Shown here: one piece after another, positions 1-11,129 of the stretch | Numbering within the stretch: position 1 is the stretch's first letter | Layout: the number at the start of each line of letters is the position of its first letter | Assembly: GCA_009760855.2 (NCBI GenBank) | Contig: WPIO01000053.1 | Location: 78,501-142,500, forward strand | Direction of reading: 5' to 3' | From: Cristatella mucedo | Lineage: Eukaryota; Bryozoa; Phylactolaemata; Cristatellidae | DNA length: 64,000 bases | Made by a program: the position numbers and the translations under genes | Notes under the pieces: generated by a model | The model's database searches: none | Told to the model about the DNA's origin: nothing | The model's input: the letters and a program-made list of their open reading frames with translations, nothing else

Positions 1-429
1 GGTGGGCGCCGGAAGAGGGCTCGAAACCTCTTAACCACTTCACTGTATGGCTGTGGGTAGAATGGTATATCTATCGTGTCGTCATCCACGTCGAACTACG
101 GCACCAAACATCGCGTCTCGAGCTCTAATGCTGAGTCCTGCTCCACGACGCTAGCCACTGCCGCCGTATTGCAATCCTGCCATCGCAATTTAAAATGATG
201 GCAACCTTCCTTTGAGGGCTCCTGGAATTGCATTTGAGCCCTCTGTGAGGTTAAAAAAATCGGTTCCAAAGATCATGTCAACGACGAGGTCTCTCACAAC
301 GAGAAAGGTATGACGCACAGATCTGCCCTTTATAAAAAAAAACTGTAGATCGCACTGTCCGGTGGCCCGAAGAGGCTGATTGGCTGCCGTCTTTAAGGTC
401 GTGCAAGTTGGACGGTACGGTGAGTGTGG

Positions 430-718
430 ACTTTAGCTGGCAGCCTCTTCCTTAATTAGTGACGCGGATGAGCCACTGTCGATCAATGCTAATACAGTTT
501 TGTCGCCAATGACGACTGTCAAGCACGACGAATGTGCTTGCGGTCCGCAAAGCGTTGCGGTACATCACAGGGGACTCTCTAGACTCGGCCCGCGGCCCAC
601 CATCCAGCCGCGGGGCCTCGCGCCTGTTTCCCTGAGGTCGTCTGGTAGTCGGTGTGGCTCTGCGGTTAGCACTGCTGCGGGCTACATGGCCGAAGCCCGA
701 GCACTCCCAGCACTGCAC
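430..718 (-). pseudogene. Zinc knuckle and aspartic protease remnant
   Basis: On the minus strand, from 718 down, a CWECSGFGH segment matches a CCHC zinc knuckle in spacing, but the last cysteine position is serine. About 200 bases further, in a different frame, is the protease signature ALIDSGSSASLI (roughly 450-490), with the D-S-G catalytic triplet of retroviral-type aspartic proteases. A stop codon follows close behind (about 436). The frame change between knuckle and protease and the early stop show decay. The protease would normally cleave the Gag-Pol polyprotein. Confidence 0.65.
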
Positions 719-722
719 TTTC

Positions 723-1450
723 CTAGGGCCGCCGAAGTTTCCCGTCTGCTCGCGCCGAGCCTGCTAGCACCTCTGCAGACTCTCGTCCAAGATCTCCCGA
801 TGCGCCCGGTGCTTCGACTCGCATGGGCTGGAGCTCGGCCTCTAAGGTGGCCAGGCGGGAGGTAGGTTCGTCGACGGCGTGGGCACGAGTCGCTCCGGCT
901 GGCTCGAGGGACGCTACGGTAGAGTGTGCGCACCTTCGTTGCATAGCCATTAGAACCACGGCTCGCTTCAGAGCGACCGCTAGCGTTTTACAGTCCGGCG
1001 CAGCCTTAATGGTGGAGGCCACACAGTCCGGCAGTCCATCCAAAAAGTGATGGTATAGAAGCGACTCTTTTGCGGCGCCGCTTAAGTCTGGCATCGCTCG
1101 CCTGAGCAGGCGCTTCAGATCGTACATAAAGTTCCGCACCGACTCGGCGTCCTGCAGGACGCGGCCTTCAAAGTCGCGGAGGTACTCACCACGGCTCTCC
1201 TCTGCTCACCACGGCTCTCCTCTGGCGAGAACGCCTCCTCCAAGGCTTCCTTGACTTCATATATCGTTCGCTTCCCGCTTTCCAGTTCCAGATAGACGAC
1301 GAGCGCCTCGCCTGTTAGAAACGCTTTTACCTTGCTCGTACAAGATGCGTCGTCCCAGCCGTTTGACGACGCACAGGCATCAAAGCGTTCAATCCAGAGG
1401 TCGAGCGGCGTTCGACCGTCGTACACTGGCGGCTTCCTTGCAGTAACCAT
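723..1450 (-). pseudogene. Retrotransposon Gag, frameshifted
   Basis: The start codon at 1448-1450 opens a frame with a W-I-E-R-F core and a K-V-K-A-F-L-T-G-E-A helix, the usual pattern of retrotransposon Gag capsid domains. The frame is lost near 1205, where a perfect 20-bp direct duplication lies (1185-1204 and 1205-1224). The capsid-like sequence resumes in another frame from about 1139 to 723, with an F-L-D-G-L-P motif. Because 20 is not a multiple of three, the duplication alone accounts for the break. Gag would package the element's RNA; this copy should not make full-length protein. Confidence 0.7.
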
Positions 1451-1463
1451 TCTCTACTACCAA

Positions 1464-1925
1464 TGTTGTGTTACTGTGTCTCCATGTTGTGTTACTGTGT
1501 CTCCGGCTGTAGCAGCCCTAGTGGAGTCTCACAGAGACACGAAGACACGAGCGGGCGAACGTGAGCAGTGAGCGAGACTCAATCTTTATATCCCAGCGGG
1601 TACATAAATAAGCTAGGGGCAGACTCACCACAGATTATGGAGTGCATCCGGGGTGAGCCACCTTGGTGGGCCACGTGCCCACATCAAAGGCCGCACCGAG
1701 CCAACCACCCAAGCAGCAGCCCTCATCAAAGGCGTACCAAGACAACCGTCCAACCACCCACCGAAAGCTGGGCACACACCACTGGACGAAAAGCAACATA
1801 ACATTCAGCACGCTCCCCCACGTGCGTCGCTGTGAATCTCTCTAACTTAGTAGTTGCCAGGCCTGTTATTACTCCGACCGCCCAACTTAACGCTTGCCTC
1901 TGGAATCCTTGCTCAATGTGCAATA
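1464..1925 (-). repeat. Probable 5' LTR and leader of the gypsy-type element
   Basis: Directly upstream of the Gag start, on the minus strand, a TTGGTAGTAGAG-like stretch (about 1452-1463) resembles the primer-binding position of LTR elements. To its right, in plus orientation, TG begins an apparent LTR edge at 1464, with a 21-bp unit repeated at 1464-1484 and 1485-1505. A TATA-like ATATAAAG lies near 1585 on the minus strand. The outer edge is uncertain; I place it near the CAATAAA stretch at about 1920. Without the partner LTR this remains a likely, not a proven, LTR. Confidence 0.4.
1830..1925 (-). repeat. Dispersed repeat shared with 33905-33985
   Basis: The reverse strand here, beginning GCACATTGAGCAAGGATTCC, is clearly similar to plus-strand 33905-33985, and both copies abut a short run of ATT or TAA triplets. 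It may be the end of the gypsy-type LTR or a separate small repeat. The class is unknown. Confidence 0.5.
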
Positions 1926-2049
1926 AACCACTATTAATAATAATAATAACAATAAAGCAGCCTCATTTCTAAAAATGGTCTCAGTCTGCTCGCCTCGACT
2001 TAAACTTGGCTAATATCGGTAAACCACCAGATAATTAAAGACGGCACAT

Positions 2050-3715
2050 CTACTAGTTTCTCATTCTTTCACGCCTCTAGTTCAATCAAGACTGGAGATG
2101 AAGTTGCTGTTATGTTATGCTCGAAATTAAACTTCAAGCCATTTGCAATACCCTCGAAGCAGTCTTTCGAATTGATTTCTCGACTTCACCCAAAAACAAG
2201 CCACCGATGGCAGCAGGAGTCTGTCGCCCACCCTGTACCCAATCGTCATTCAGCTCAGATTTCTCTGATCTTATTTTGATGATGTGTGCAACAAATCTGT
2301 ACTTAAATATAAAATATAAATATAATTCATTTATATAGCGCCCCAAGAGAACTTATTCTCTATTCAGGCGCTCCGCATATGCCTCGGGGCTCGAGCCCAC
2401 GACCTCAGTCAGACCTTGGTAGGGGCGAGCACCTTAAGCATCCTTCCTCGTTATGGATAATTTCAACATTTACTTTCATAACTTATCTGAAGCCTTCATC
2501 ACTGAATTTCGTGCATTGCCTGACTCATCGTCTCTCGTGGCTCATGTGCATGGTACTACTCACATCAAGGGTCATACACTCGACAACATTTTTTCATGCA
2601 ACTGCACTTTGTGATAATAAATTATTACAAAATCCTGCTTATCTGACTACATGCAGATCTCATTCGGTCTATCATTCGTGCCCTCCTCCTCTAAAATCAC
2701 CTGTGAATCACAAAACCTCACGACCCTATTATATATGCTGTCCGTGCAAGACTATCTGCCTGGCCTCTTCTGCTCAGTCCCCCCTCCGTTCTGTCATCAT
2801 TGGTAGATGGCTACTAAACGGCACTAGCTGACACGCTCAATGAGTTTGCACCTCTGACTAAGCACATTGTGGGATCTCGCATAGATGACCTATGGCTTAA
2901 TACAGACAATGAACTAGCTATATCTACCAATCGCAAGCTTGAAAAAGGATACAAAAAATCAGGACTGACTATCCATTGACAATCAAATGAGGACTACTGT
3001 AGGTTATGCCAATCACTCCTAGCAAAGGCCAAGTCTAGCTTCTATAAAAAACCTTGTGGAATTACAAATGCGCAATCCAAAAATGCTGATGACGACGATC
3101 AACCTCCTCCTTAACTGCTCCCAGATTAGCTCCTTACCTTATGATCCCTGTGATGATCTAGCTGATCGCTTCTCTCGAAATCACTTTGTCCAGAAGATAG
3201 ACAAGATCGGAGAGTCAAGCCCTGCGATGGCAGTACCCTCTAAAATGCCGTCCCTCAATTCCTTGCAGCACCTCAATGTCTAAATTCAAGCAGGTCAGTA
3301 GTGATCTCGTCCTGATGTTACATCTCGATCAAAAAAAGGCAACTAGTCCTTTGGATCCTATTCCCAACACCCTGATCCTACGTTGTATTGATCTGCTGCT
3401 GCCATGCATACCTAACATCGTTAATCTGTCATTAGCCTCAGGTCATGTCCTAGCACCTTTCAAAAAAGCTCTAGTTAGTTAGGCCACTTCCCAAGAAAGC
3501 GACACAAGACCAAGAGAACTTTAGCAACTACCATCCAGTCTCTCTTCTACCATTCCCTATCAAAGACACTTGAACGAGTCGTGGCAGACCAGCTAAACTA
3601 ATGTATTGAAACTTCTAGCCTTGCTAGTAAGCTTCAGTCTGGCTTTAGAGCTAATCACTCCACAGAGTCGGCATTGCTTTGGGTGTATAGCGACCTACAT
3701 AGGAATGCAGAAAGT
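2050..3715 (+). mobile_element. LINE-B fragment: endonuclease to start of reverse transcriptase
   Basis: Frames in this stretch read as a degraded non-LTR retrotransposon. The endonuclease part (about 2100-2600) includes a phrase equivalent to V-M-D-N-F-N-I-Y-F, the GDFN-like core of AP endonucleases. From about 3290 a reverse-transcriptase lead-in is seen, with the P-L-D-P-I-P-N-T phrase and, after 3640, a Q-S-G-F-R-A-N-H-S-T-E-S-A-L-like motif. Stops and frameshifts are frequent. A minus-strand SINE interrupts it at about 2298-2438. The same endonuclease stretch recurs at 7779-8100. Confidence 0.7.
2298..2438 (-). mobile_element. tRNA-type SINE inside LINE-B
   Basis: On the minus strand this has a tRNA-like stretch with the box-B-like GGGCTCGAGCC, then a tail GAGCGCCTGAATAGAGA...GTTCTCTTGGGGCGCTAT that folds as a hairpin, ending in A/T-rich sequence. 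It matches the SINE copies at 44945, 56716 and 63117. The 5' end appears truncated. The LINE-B reading on both sides joins across it. Confidence 0.7.
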
Positions 3716-3716
3716 A

Positions 3717-3869
3717 TGCTTCCAGAAAGCCATGCTCGCATCACTTTTCACCACCTATTTGTAGCATTGAAAGTAGGCAGTAGGGGAAGCCATAAAAGCT
3801 GCTAGTGCTTAGTACATGCAGCCAGTCAGCCCGGCTGCTGCCACGTTCATTCCAGGCAAGGAAAGATGG

Positions 3870-3870
<1 letters not shown>
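3717..3870. repeat. Left copy of a local duplication
   Basis: This stretch (GCTTCCAGAAAGCCATG... to GGCAAGGAAAGATGG) is similar in order and content to 4105-4245. Shared pieces include GCTTCCAGAAA, TCGCATCA, AGCAGCTAGTGC-like and GGCAAAGAAA blocks. The copies flank a GT microsatellite. The source and function are unknown. Confidence 0.45.

Positions 3871-3871
<1 letters not shown>

Positions 3872-3957
<86 letters not shown>
3872..3957. repeat. (GT)n microsatellite
   Basis: A perfect run of about 43 GT dinucleotides. It gives long false reading frames of Val-Cys or Thr-His on both strands. Confidence 0.98.
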
Positions 3958-3959
<2 letters not shown>

Positions 3960-4104
3960 ATGCCCATATGCAAGCTTAAGAACCGACTATCACTATCGGC
4001 ATGGTTTTGTTTTACACAAAAAGGACTGCCCAAACATACAGAAAATAAATGCCTTTCTATATGCTTCACCTTTGTTGGATGCATATATAGCAGCAAACCA
4101 AGCT

Positions 4105-4245
4105 TCCAGAAAAAACGTGTTCGCATCATTTCGCTCAAAGCATTCGTAGCCCTTGGTGATAGGCACAGCAAATCCATGCAAGCAGCTAGTGCCATGCACA
4201 TGCAGCATGGCTGTCACATTTTTTAAAGGCAAAGAAAAAGTGACT
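4105..4245. repeat. Right copy of a local duplication
   Basis: Diverged partner of 3717-3870, in the same orientation. The two copies lie either side of the GT run, so the microsatellite may have arisen between or with the duplication. Confidence 0.45.
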
Positions 4246-4507
4246 GTCTCTTTAGGGCCAACCTGCCGATTAGGAATCACAGGATCCATGAGGTAGTGCA
4301 GCACAAAGAGTCCACCGCCAGCGGCAGGACACGAGTGGGCCTCTTATTCGTTGGATGCATATGTCAAAGCTCTTGCCACCAGCTGGCTGAACTACAACTT
4401 CTACTAGCAAAAGGCCTCAAAGTGCTGTCTGGCTTCAACACATCCGCGACAGTCACCAAGCAGCCATATCCTTAAGTGACCTGACTATTTAAGTGTATAT
4501 GCACATG

Positions 4508-4830
4508 CAGCGATGAACATGGTACAAGGCAGCTATGCCCAAGGTGTAGGCCAGATTCTATAATAATACTAAATTAAGCATAGTTTCGCCAAAATATTTA
4601 TTTCACGTATAAGATTTCACACTAAGAAAAACCCCAAGTTGCGACAGATGGGTATTTACTTTCTCGTGTCAAAAACGAAAACGAAATACACCAATAATGG
4701 CCAAAAGCATAACCAATAAATATCAATGAAGACATATAACAAGAGTTAATACAGATAGATACCTTCTTCAGGTGGTACGTGCTGCTGGTCATTTGAATTG
4801 TCTGCTCTTGCATCTGTATGCATTGTGAAA
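4508..4830 (-). pseudogene. Partial duplicate of GPN1 exon 9 and its downstream intron
   Basis: The minus strand at about 4763-4820 encodes DARADNSNDQQHVPPEEG followed by a GAAG|GTATCT donor. This closely parallels GPN1 exon 9 at 42248-42361 (PADAGSDDSNDEQDLPAEEG, GAAG|GTAGCC). The similarity continues into the intron: 4640-4740 resembles 41930-42060, and a GCGATGAACA.GGTAC block at 4509 matches one near 41806. No other GPN1 exon is seen here, so this is a gene fragment, not a second gene. Which copy is older is inferred only from the completeness of the GPN1 locus. Confidence 0.6.
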
Positions 4831-5114
4831 TCCCAATAACACCCTAGCTTACCTAAAGCATTGATATTGCACCAAGATGCTTGCATGCATACCATTCGTA
4901 GATGAAAATATGCATACTATATCGGATATTAGGGCAGGCTGTTGGCATAGGCATTAGGCACAGATAACTTGCAAAGATAAGGCTCTCAGTTTTTGCCCGA
5001 GGGCAAGATGCTCAGCTTAAGCAACAAGATCGTGGATTTGAAGCCTTAGTTATTTGTAACGACGTGTTTAAACAAACGACTTAGGTTTAACTTGAGGGTC
5101 TATGTAAACGAATT

Positions 5115-5735
5115 AATAATGGTATTGGTAATAATAAATAGCACCCTCAGAGAATTGCATCTCTCTAGGCACTTTAAGAATTCTACATAGAAAGCATTAC
5201 CAAATCTTTGGTGGTAAAGTAAAAAAAGCCGGTACAGCATAAGAAGGTATGTGCACACTAAGGACAGATCACAAAGACCCGATACATGCTGTAATAAAAT
5301 GGTGTGTTTTAAGATTCTTTTTCGTCACTTGACAATGTCGGGTGACATTGTAAAGTGTGTCGGCAGTGAGATCCAGGCTTTGAGATTATACGTACAAAAG
5401 GCACGGTTTTCAATGGTTTTGACGATCATGTTAAGGGGAAGGATTGGAGCGAGAGCTGAGGAATTTATGATTTTTCCCCTGGTGTGGGAGTAGTTCCGAT
5501 AGGTTAGCTGGAGTCGGCGAGACGTGGTTGATGTGGCGATTGCTACGTTTATGACAGACGAGCCTAACTGCAGAGTTTTGCACCAAGTGTAAGTACCTGA
5601 CTGCACAGGCAGCGTACAAGTCAAAGATTAGATTGTATTTGCATGGGGATTGCATCGGCAAGATGGGAATATAAGTTGCAAAAAGAAGCAGACCGAGGTA
5701 TGAGCCATGAGGTACCTCATACTTAAGTCGTTCCA
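5115..5735 (-). mobile_element. Diverged LINE-B relative, 3' part
   Basis: On the minus strand the frame at 5431-5736 starts with a P-H-G-S-Y-L-G-L-L-L-F phrase, the degraded PQGSVLGPLLF motif of reverse transcriptase. It then jumps to A-V-R-L-V-C-H-K-R, the usual C-terminal A-A-R-L-V region, so an internal deletion is likely. The 3' end (5120-5190) keeps a decayed form of the LINE-B hairpin and an ATT-rich tail. A block including CCAAATCTTTGGTGG is shared with 42825-42945. Confidence 0.6.
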
Positions 5736-5739
5736 AGGT

Positions 5740-6239
5740 TGATCTTAGTCAGCTCACATCAATACTCTGGAGTCTCCCGCTGACATAAATAATCTGAATC
5801 TTTACAGAACAGTGCTATTAATGCCCAGGCGAAATTCAAGACGCTCTATAGGGACTTTGAATACAATACTAAGAAATGCTCCTGAAAGATCAAGCGGGGC
5901 AAGCAGAGAGACTCTAATGTACATATATAATTGTACCACACATTATATACTTATAAACATTCAATAGATATCATTTTAAACAGACATGCATGGACGAAAA
6001 AGCATATACAGGATCAATGGGTTGTTCACTCGGACTAAATATTCCACCGTTTTACTACTGCATAATAACATGGAAATTCCAATTTCGGTGGTCCTGTCCT
6101 GGCTGAAGAGAACTGGAGTACTAATCATTACGTCCTCAAGTCACGGAACAGATCAAGGCGTCACACATGCTACAGTCAAGTTATTAATCTCATTCTTTGA
6201 CTTTAATTGGTGTCGTGCTTCTACGATGCATTGATCTGC
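5740..6239. other. No recognised feature
   Basis: An A/T-rich spacer. A frame at 5986-6234 is open by chance; I see no known domain in it. Confidence 0.4.
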
Positions 6240-7735
6240 AGGTGCCGTGCACAACTAGCATCAGTAATATATCATTAGCCTCAGGTTAGGTCCCAGCAAC
6301 TGTCAAAAAAGCTATAGTCAGGCCACAACTAAAGAAAGCAACACTAGACCATGAAAACTTGACCAACTTTCACCCAGTCTTCCTCCTGTGGTTCCTATCG
6401 AAGATACTGCAATGAGTCGTGGCAGATCAGCTGAACTCACATATTAAAAATGCAAACCTTGCTAGCAAGTGTCAGTATAGTTTTAGAGCAAATCAATTCA
6501 TTGAGTCAGAATTGTGTCGGGTTTAAAACGACCTGCTTAGAAACGCAGATTTAGGTAGAGTATCTCTGCTGGTGTTGTTCGAGTTTTCGGTCCTTCTTGA
6601 GCGCCTCTCTTCTCGACTTCGCCTCTATGGCACTGCATTGCAATGAGTGATGTCCATCTCAGCGGGAGACTTCAGAGTATTCATGTGAATGGACAAAGAT
6701 AAGCATAGGAACCAACAAAACATCTCAGGGTATCTTGGGGATCCGTGCTTGGTCGTTATTTTCACGGGTTATACTCTCCCTCTTGCCGATGCGATTGCCA
6801 AGCAAAATCTAGGCTTTCACTTTTATGCGAATGACACTCAGTTGTAGCTTTGCTTTGATATCTCCCAGCCTTCAAGCACCTCGAATTCTCTCTGCTCCCT
6901 TGCTGCATGTATTGATGAAATCCGCACATGGAAGGCAGCGAATGTTCTTAAATTGAATGATGATAAAACCAATTTACTACTTCAGGGAAAACCAAGTGCG
7001 ATGTGGACATTGAAGAGACAGAAGCTTAAAATCGGTTATAACGGCTCAAAATATAGGTGCAATGTTTCCATGTGACCTTTCGTTGGACGACTGCATCAGC
7101 TCGACTGTCAAGTCTGCCTACTTTTGGCTATACAAGACTGCTAAAATTAGTGCTTGTTTAGACAGGTATACAACACCCGAATTGGTCCATGCATTTGTAA
7201 AATTCCATGTTGACTTTTGTAACTGACTGTTCACCGGCCTACAGGCCTGTGTAATTGGGTCCAATCGGCTGGTGAAACATTCTGCATCTAGGCTTGTCAG
7301 TCGTGAGTATCGCAGTTGCCAGGTCTAATCCTTCTCGCCGACCTGCACTGGCTAACCGTCAAACAATGCATCGACTTCAATGCTTAGTCACCCAAATTAA
7401 AGGTCCCCTCATTATTTGTCTCCAGCCTACCTAGTAATTCGACTCTTGAACCAGGCAAAGCATCGCATCACCCGCTATCCAAAATCTGACTGTTTAACTT
7501 CACCAAGTACGAACCTCAAATCGCTTGGAGAGTGTGCCTCTGGTTCATATGGTCCCAAAGCCCGGAACTTACTCCCGACCTGCTTCAAGACATTTCCTGA
7601 TTTGTTCACATTTAAAATAAAACTATAAGAGCCTCTATTTCGACCCTATTTAGTGGGTCTCTGTGATTCGTCCTTCATATACTTATGAGTGCTGACACTG
7701 TCCATGCTACCATTAACCAAGCTTCCATGCTTCTT
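6240..7735 (+). mobile_element. LINE-B reverse-transcriptase region and C terminus
   Basis: Successive broken frames give the order of a CR1/L2-type reverse transcriptase. They run from an R-P-Q-L-K-K lead-in (about 6320), through a fingers motif, L-L-E-R-L-S-S-R-L (6590), and G-F-H-F-Y-A-N-D-T-Q-L (about 6810, the YADD box with N for the first D), to L-K-L-N-D-D-K-T (6950). The C-terminal S-L-G-E-C-A-S-G-S-Y-G-P-K-A phrase follows near 7530. Many stop codons interrupt it. The last bases match the LINE-B 3' region but stop short of the hairpin. Confidence 0.75.
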
Positions 7736-7778
7736 TCATACCCCTAGATCGATCAAAACTTGTGTCACTCCCCTAGAT

Positions 7779-8100
7779 CTATGAAAACTAGAAGTGGATT
7801 CACTGTTATCACGTGCTCGAAATTAAACTTCAAGCCATTCTAGTACCCTCGAAATAGTCTTTTGAATCTATTGTCTTGATTTCACGCGAGAGCAAGGTAC
7901 CGATTGTGGCGGTATTGTGGCGGTAGTCTATCGTCAACCAGGTACCAAGTCTTTCTTTATCTCATATTTCTCTGCTCTCACGTCCATTCTGTCTGCAAGG
8001 AATCGATCCTAACTCGTCATGGGTAATTTCGACGTTCATCTTGATGAACTATCTACCGCTTTCTGCACTGAGTTTAGTGGATTGACTGACTGATTGTCTA
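7779..8100 (+). mobile_element. LINE-B endonuclease fragment
   Basis: Parallel to 2095-2560: it carries the CTCGAAATTAAACTTCAAGCC block, then V-V-Y-R-Q-P-G-T-like and V-M-G-N-F-D-V-H-L-like phrases of an AP endonuclease. It lies just after a LINE-B 3' region, so two copies are joined tail to head or rearranged. Confidence 0.6.
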
Positions 8101-8419
8101 ATAGTACTACATGAATTAGAGTTATTACTATTTTAAAATTACGAATCACTAAACAGCTTGGACTATTTGAATTGACAGCTGAAACTTGGTGCGATAGAGT
8201 TAACAGTGCATGCGTGATGACGTTGATAAAAAATTTGCAGAGTATTCTTAAAGATGTAAATACACAGAAAAAAGCAACGAATATGGTGAAAAAGTCAACA
8301 ATAACTGATATTCAATAGCTTGGAAAATTTTAGCTAGGATAGCACGGTAAATATTTTAAAAAACACCTTTGCATAGTTACTTCAGAGAACGTATCTCTTT
8401 CTGGCGACTTCGAATATGC

Positions 8420-8870
8420 CATAGAGCTAATGTAGTCGACTGGTTAGTGGTTACTAGCATGGTGTCAACATGCACAATACGTTTAGTCGTGACATGCACA
8501 ATGTTAGCACTCATTACCACTAGAAAGACACGTCACAAGAACCCTGTGAATGGTCTGATGATCAGGTGCATTTTGAGCTTCTTTTTAATTTCACAAGGAG
8601 ACTTTATGACGTGCACTGGTAGTGACATCCATGCTCTGGGAATATAAACCCTAAATGCACTGCCTCCGGAATTTGTTAGGTAGCTTTGAGGCTTGGCAAT
8701 ACGAATGTAAGTCGAAAGAACAGGTGGTACGAAGCCTAGTCTGAGTTGGGAGTACTTCTGTTCGGTAGGCTGGCGCCATAGAATGAAGGATCCTAAAAGT
8801 GAGGGAAGACTTTTTACAAGTAAATAGAAAATATTGATGTCAATATATTGCTTGATTGGAAGAGTGCCGC
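8420..8870 (-). mobile_element. LINE-B 3' fragment
   Basis: Reverse strand matches the LINE-B C-terminal and 3' untranslated region, including the stretch encoding the A-P-K-A-W-N-S-like end (around 8600-8670) and the GTTAGTGG.TA.CATG block at 8450. No hairpin or tail is kept. Sequence at 8101-8419, between this and the previous copy, has no recognised feature. Confidence 0.6.
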
Positions 8871-9159
8871 AACTATGAATTTGAGCACCTGTAAGTTTTG
8901 ATTACAGAGGTCGGTAGACCGGCAAGTTTTGAGCGAAAGAAGCCGACATGAATGTCAAAAATGGGTGATTCATATCTCGAAAGTGTATTTAGATGACCCT
9001 TGGCAGTTGACCTACACTGAGTGCATGCCCTATACTATCCAGTTTGAAAAGGAGCAAAGCAGCAGGTGATTTATGGCTTGGTGCTTGTAATGCATGGGCT
9101 GGCAGCTCACGTTGAGGCCAGTTTTTGGTCTTTATGTTCACTCTAGTTGAGTTTAGAGG

Positions 9160-9430
9160 AAATAAAAAATGTCATACCTAGCTGAACTGCTGTATTAGTT
9201 TTACCCTCCACGTGCCACCAGGTGTTGTATGGACTATAAATTAGCTGTTTTGCTCCTCTGTCATAAGACCATTGGTGACACAATCTTCAGCTCAGCACGT
9301 TCTGGACTTTAGAACTCACTTCCACAATGCTTGCTCTATTACAGATACACACCTGCTGCAGACAGTAGCAATCCTCTCCAACCGTGTTGAGCTGCTTCTT
9401 TCATACTAATCACCACCTCAACTGCTTCCT
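9160..9430 (+). mobile_element. LINE-A 3' coding fragment
   Basis: Matches the end of the LINE-A reverse-transcriptase frame (Y-L-A-E-L-L, L-A-V, then the W-N-S-L-P-Q block) at 16980-17230. Truncated at both ends and diverged. The stretch 8871-9159 before it has no recognised feature. Confidence 0.65.
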
Positions 9431-9734
9431 AGCTGGACTCAGGCGAAACCTTGAAGGCTCGGTACCTAAGGGTAGGAAAGTGGGTAGGCAAAGTAAGATG
9501 GTGGGATGCCCTTGAGTTTGAGCTGGCTGGGCAGCTTGGGCGACGTTAGATTGAGACCGATGGGGCAGAGTTGAATAGCTGTACCCTATTGTAGGCGAAA
9601 CCGCAGATATTTAATCTGTCGAGCTGGGTGGTGCCTAACTCTGGCAGGGCAAAGTCAGAGGCACGAGGACCAGAACTTGAGATGGCGTTCTCTTCCTCTT
9701 TCGGCCAAAGCTCTCGACTGGGGTATATGTCAAC

Positions 9735-10380
9735 TCCGACTATCAAAGCAGTTACTCAGGAAGCCGGATCTTCAATGGCGAACGATTGTACTCTTGGAAT
9801 TGAGCGAGTGCCTCAGTTGCCACATCACTTCTACCGACATGCACTGGCTCCCAGTCAAGCAACAGATCGACTTCAAGATTTTGTCACTCACTTCTAAGTC
9901 ACTTCATTCGCTGGCTCAAGCCTACCTACCAGATCTACTGCCAACCAGGCTAAGCATCGTACCACCCGCCTTTCGGCATCTAACTATTTACCTAGTACAA
10001 AGCTCAATTCTTGGGTGATACTGCCTTTAGTTCTTATGCCCCCCCCCCAAAGCCTGGAACTCACTCTCGACTTGGGTCACGGCATTTCCTGACTTGTTGG
10101 CAATTACAAAGAAACTAAACACGCACCTGTGTTTCACAGCTTTTCCTGCATCCCCGTGATTCGTCATATATGTGCTTTTGCAAGCTGACACCATGTATAC
10201 TGTCATCACAGGACTTTCATGCTGAGACCATGTCACCCCTAAACATGTTATTCTTTTTGTCTATTGATCTTTCTACCAGCAACAATTCGATCGTATGTCC
10301 TTCGTAGCAAATGTAAAGTGCCTTAAAACACAATGAGTTCTCTGAGGGCGTTAAATCAAGTACGCTATAAATATGGCGTG
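9735..10380 (+). mobile_element. LINE-B 3' end with hairpin
   Basis: Begins in the reverse-transcriptase C terminus (H-W-L-P-V-K-Q-Q-I-D-F-K near 9840) and runs through the A-P-K-A-W-N-S-like block (10040) to the 3' hairpin at about 10312-10355. The ATT tail is lost or decayed. The minus-strand frame at 10027-10236 is a shadow of this element. Confidence 0.75.
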
Positions 10381-10794
10381 TTATTGATCATGTATTTCTA
10401 GATAAATTACGCATGTTGTCATGGAAGTTTGAACGATTACATAATGCCATCAAGCCTAATGTCGTTAGTGGTAACATGCCCGTTGTCGTCCTCTAATATA
10501 TATATAGTTAGTAGTAACTTTCGCAGTGTCAGTACCCATAAGCGGAAATATAAAAAACAGCTAGGGCCCAACTAATGCTTCTCAGAAGCACTTTAGTTTC
10601 TATCTCATTTTTAAATGTTGGCAAAAAGAGAAGTGACGTCGATAGGGAGTTCAATGTAGTGTAACGTGGCATCTGCCATGTTCCTGTCTAGAAAGCCTAG
10701 TCACAGATCTCTGCCCAAACTGTAAGGGCTGATTTCATAGTCCGGAAGATAAGTGAGAAGCGAATTACAAAAGTTTAAATATATAAAAATGTAT

Positions 10795-11095
10795 GTAACT
10801 GTGGATGTAATAATAATATTAATAATGTACTTGATACAAGTGCCCTCAGAGAACTCAATCTCTCTCCAGGTGCTCTAGATTTGCTGAAAAGGGAAATGCA
10901 ATTGAATGGTGAGTAATATCATGCTTGCTAAACAAAAAAAATTAATAACATGGTTAGAGGTGAATGCACAGGGTCAGCATGCAAATGTGGTTAGTGGCAG
11001 CATGCACAGTGTCAGCACGCATGAGCACATCAAGGACGAATCATATGGACCCACTAAATGCTGTCCTAAATAGGTGTGCTGTGATGTAGTGCCCT
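10795..11095 (-). mobile_element. LINE-B 3' end
   Basis: Reverse orientation: TAATAATAATATTAATAATG tail at the left, then the hairpin in the form GTGCCCTCAGAGAACTC...AGGTGCTCTA, then 3' untranslated sequence. Truncated at its 5' side. Confidence 0.8.
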
Positions 11096-11129
11096 GTCTG
11101 AGCCGACCCAAATGTTTGCACTGTTGTAT

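Larger units (their letters stand above)
1..1463 (-). mobile_element. Ty3/gypsy-type LTR retrotransposon, Gag-protease part, open at left edge
   Basis: Reading the minus strand from about 1450 leftwards gives a Gag-like region, a zinc-knuckle-like segment and then an aspartic protease active site. This order is that of the Gag-Pro part of Ty3/gypsy-type elements; reverse transcriptase and integrase would lie beyond the left edge. The reading frame is broken between the parts, so this copy looks dead. The base composition is richer in G+C than the flanking DNA. A BEL or other LTR class cannot be excluded without the polymerase. Confidence 0.75.

Noticed and set aside
500-865. Plus-strand 121-residue frame
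   Set aside because: Antisense shadow of the Gag and zinc-knuckle region on the minus strand.
3805-4226. Long open frames on both strands rich in Cys-Val or His-Thr
   Set aside because: They are translations of the GT microsatellite; flanking parts lack coding character.
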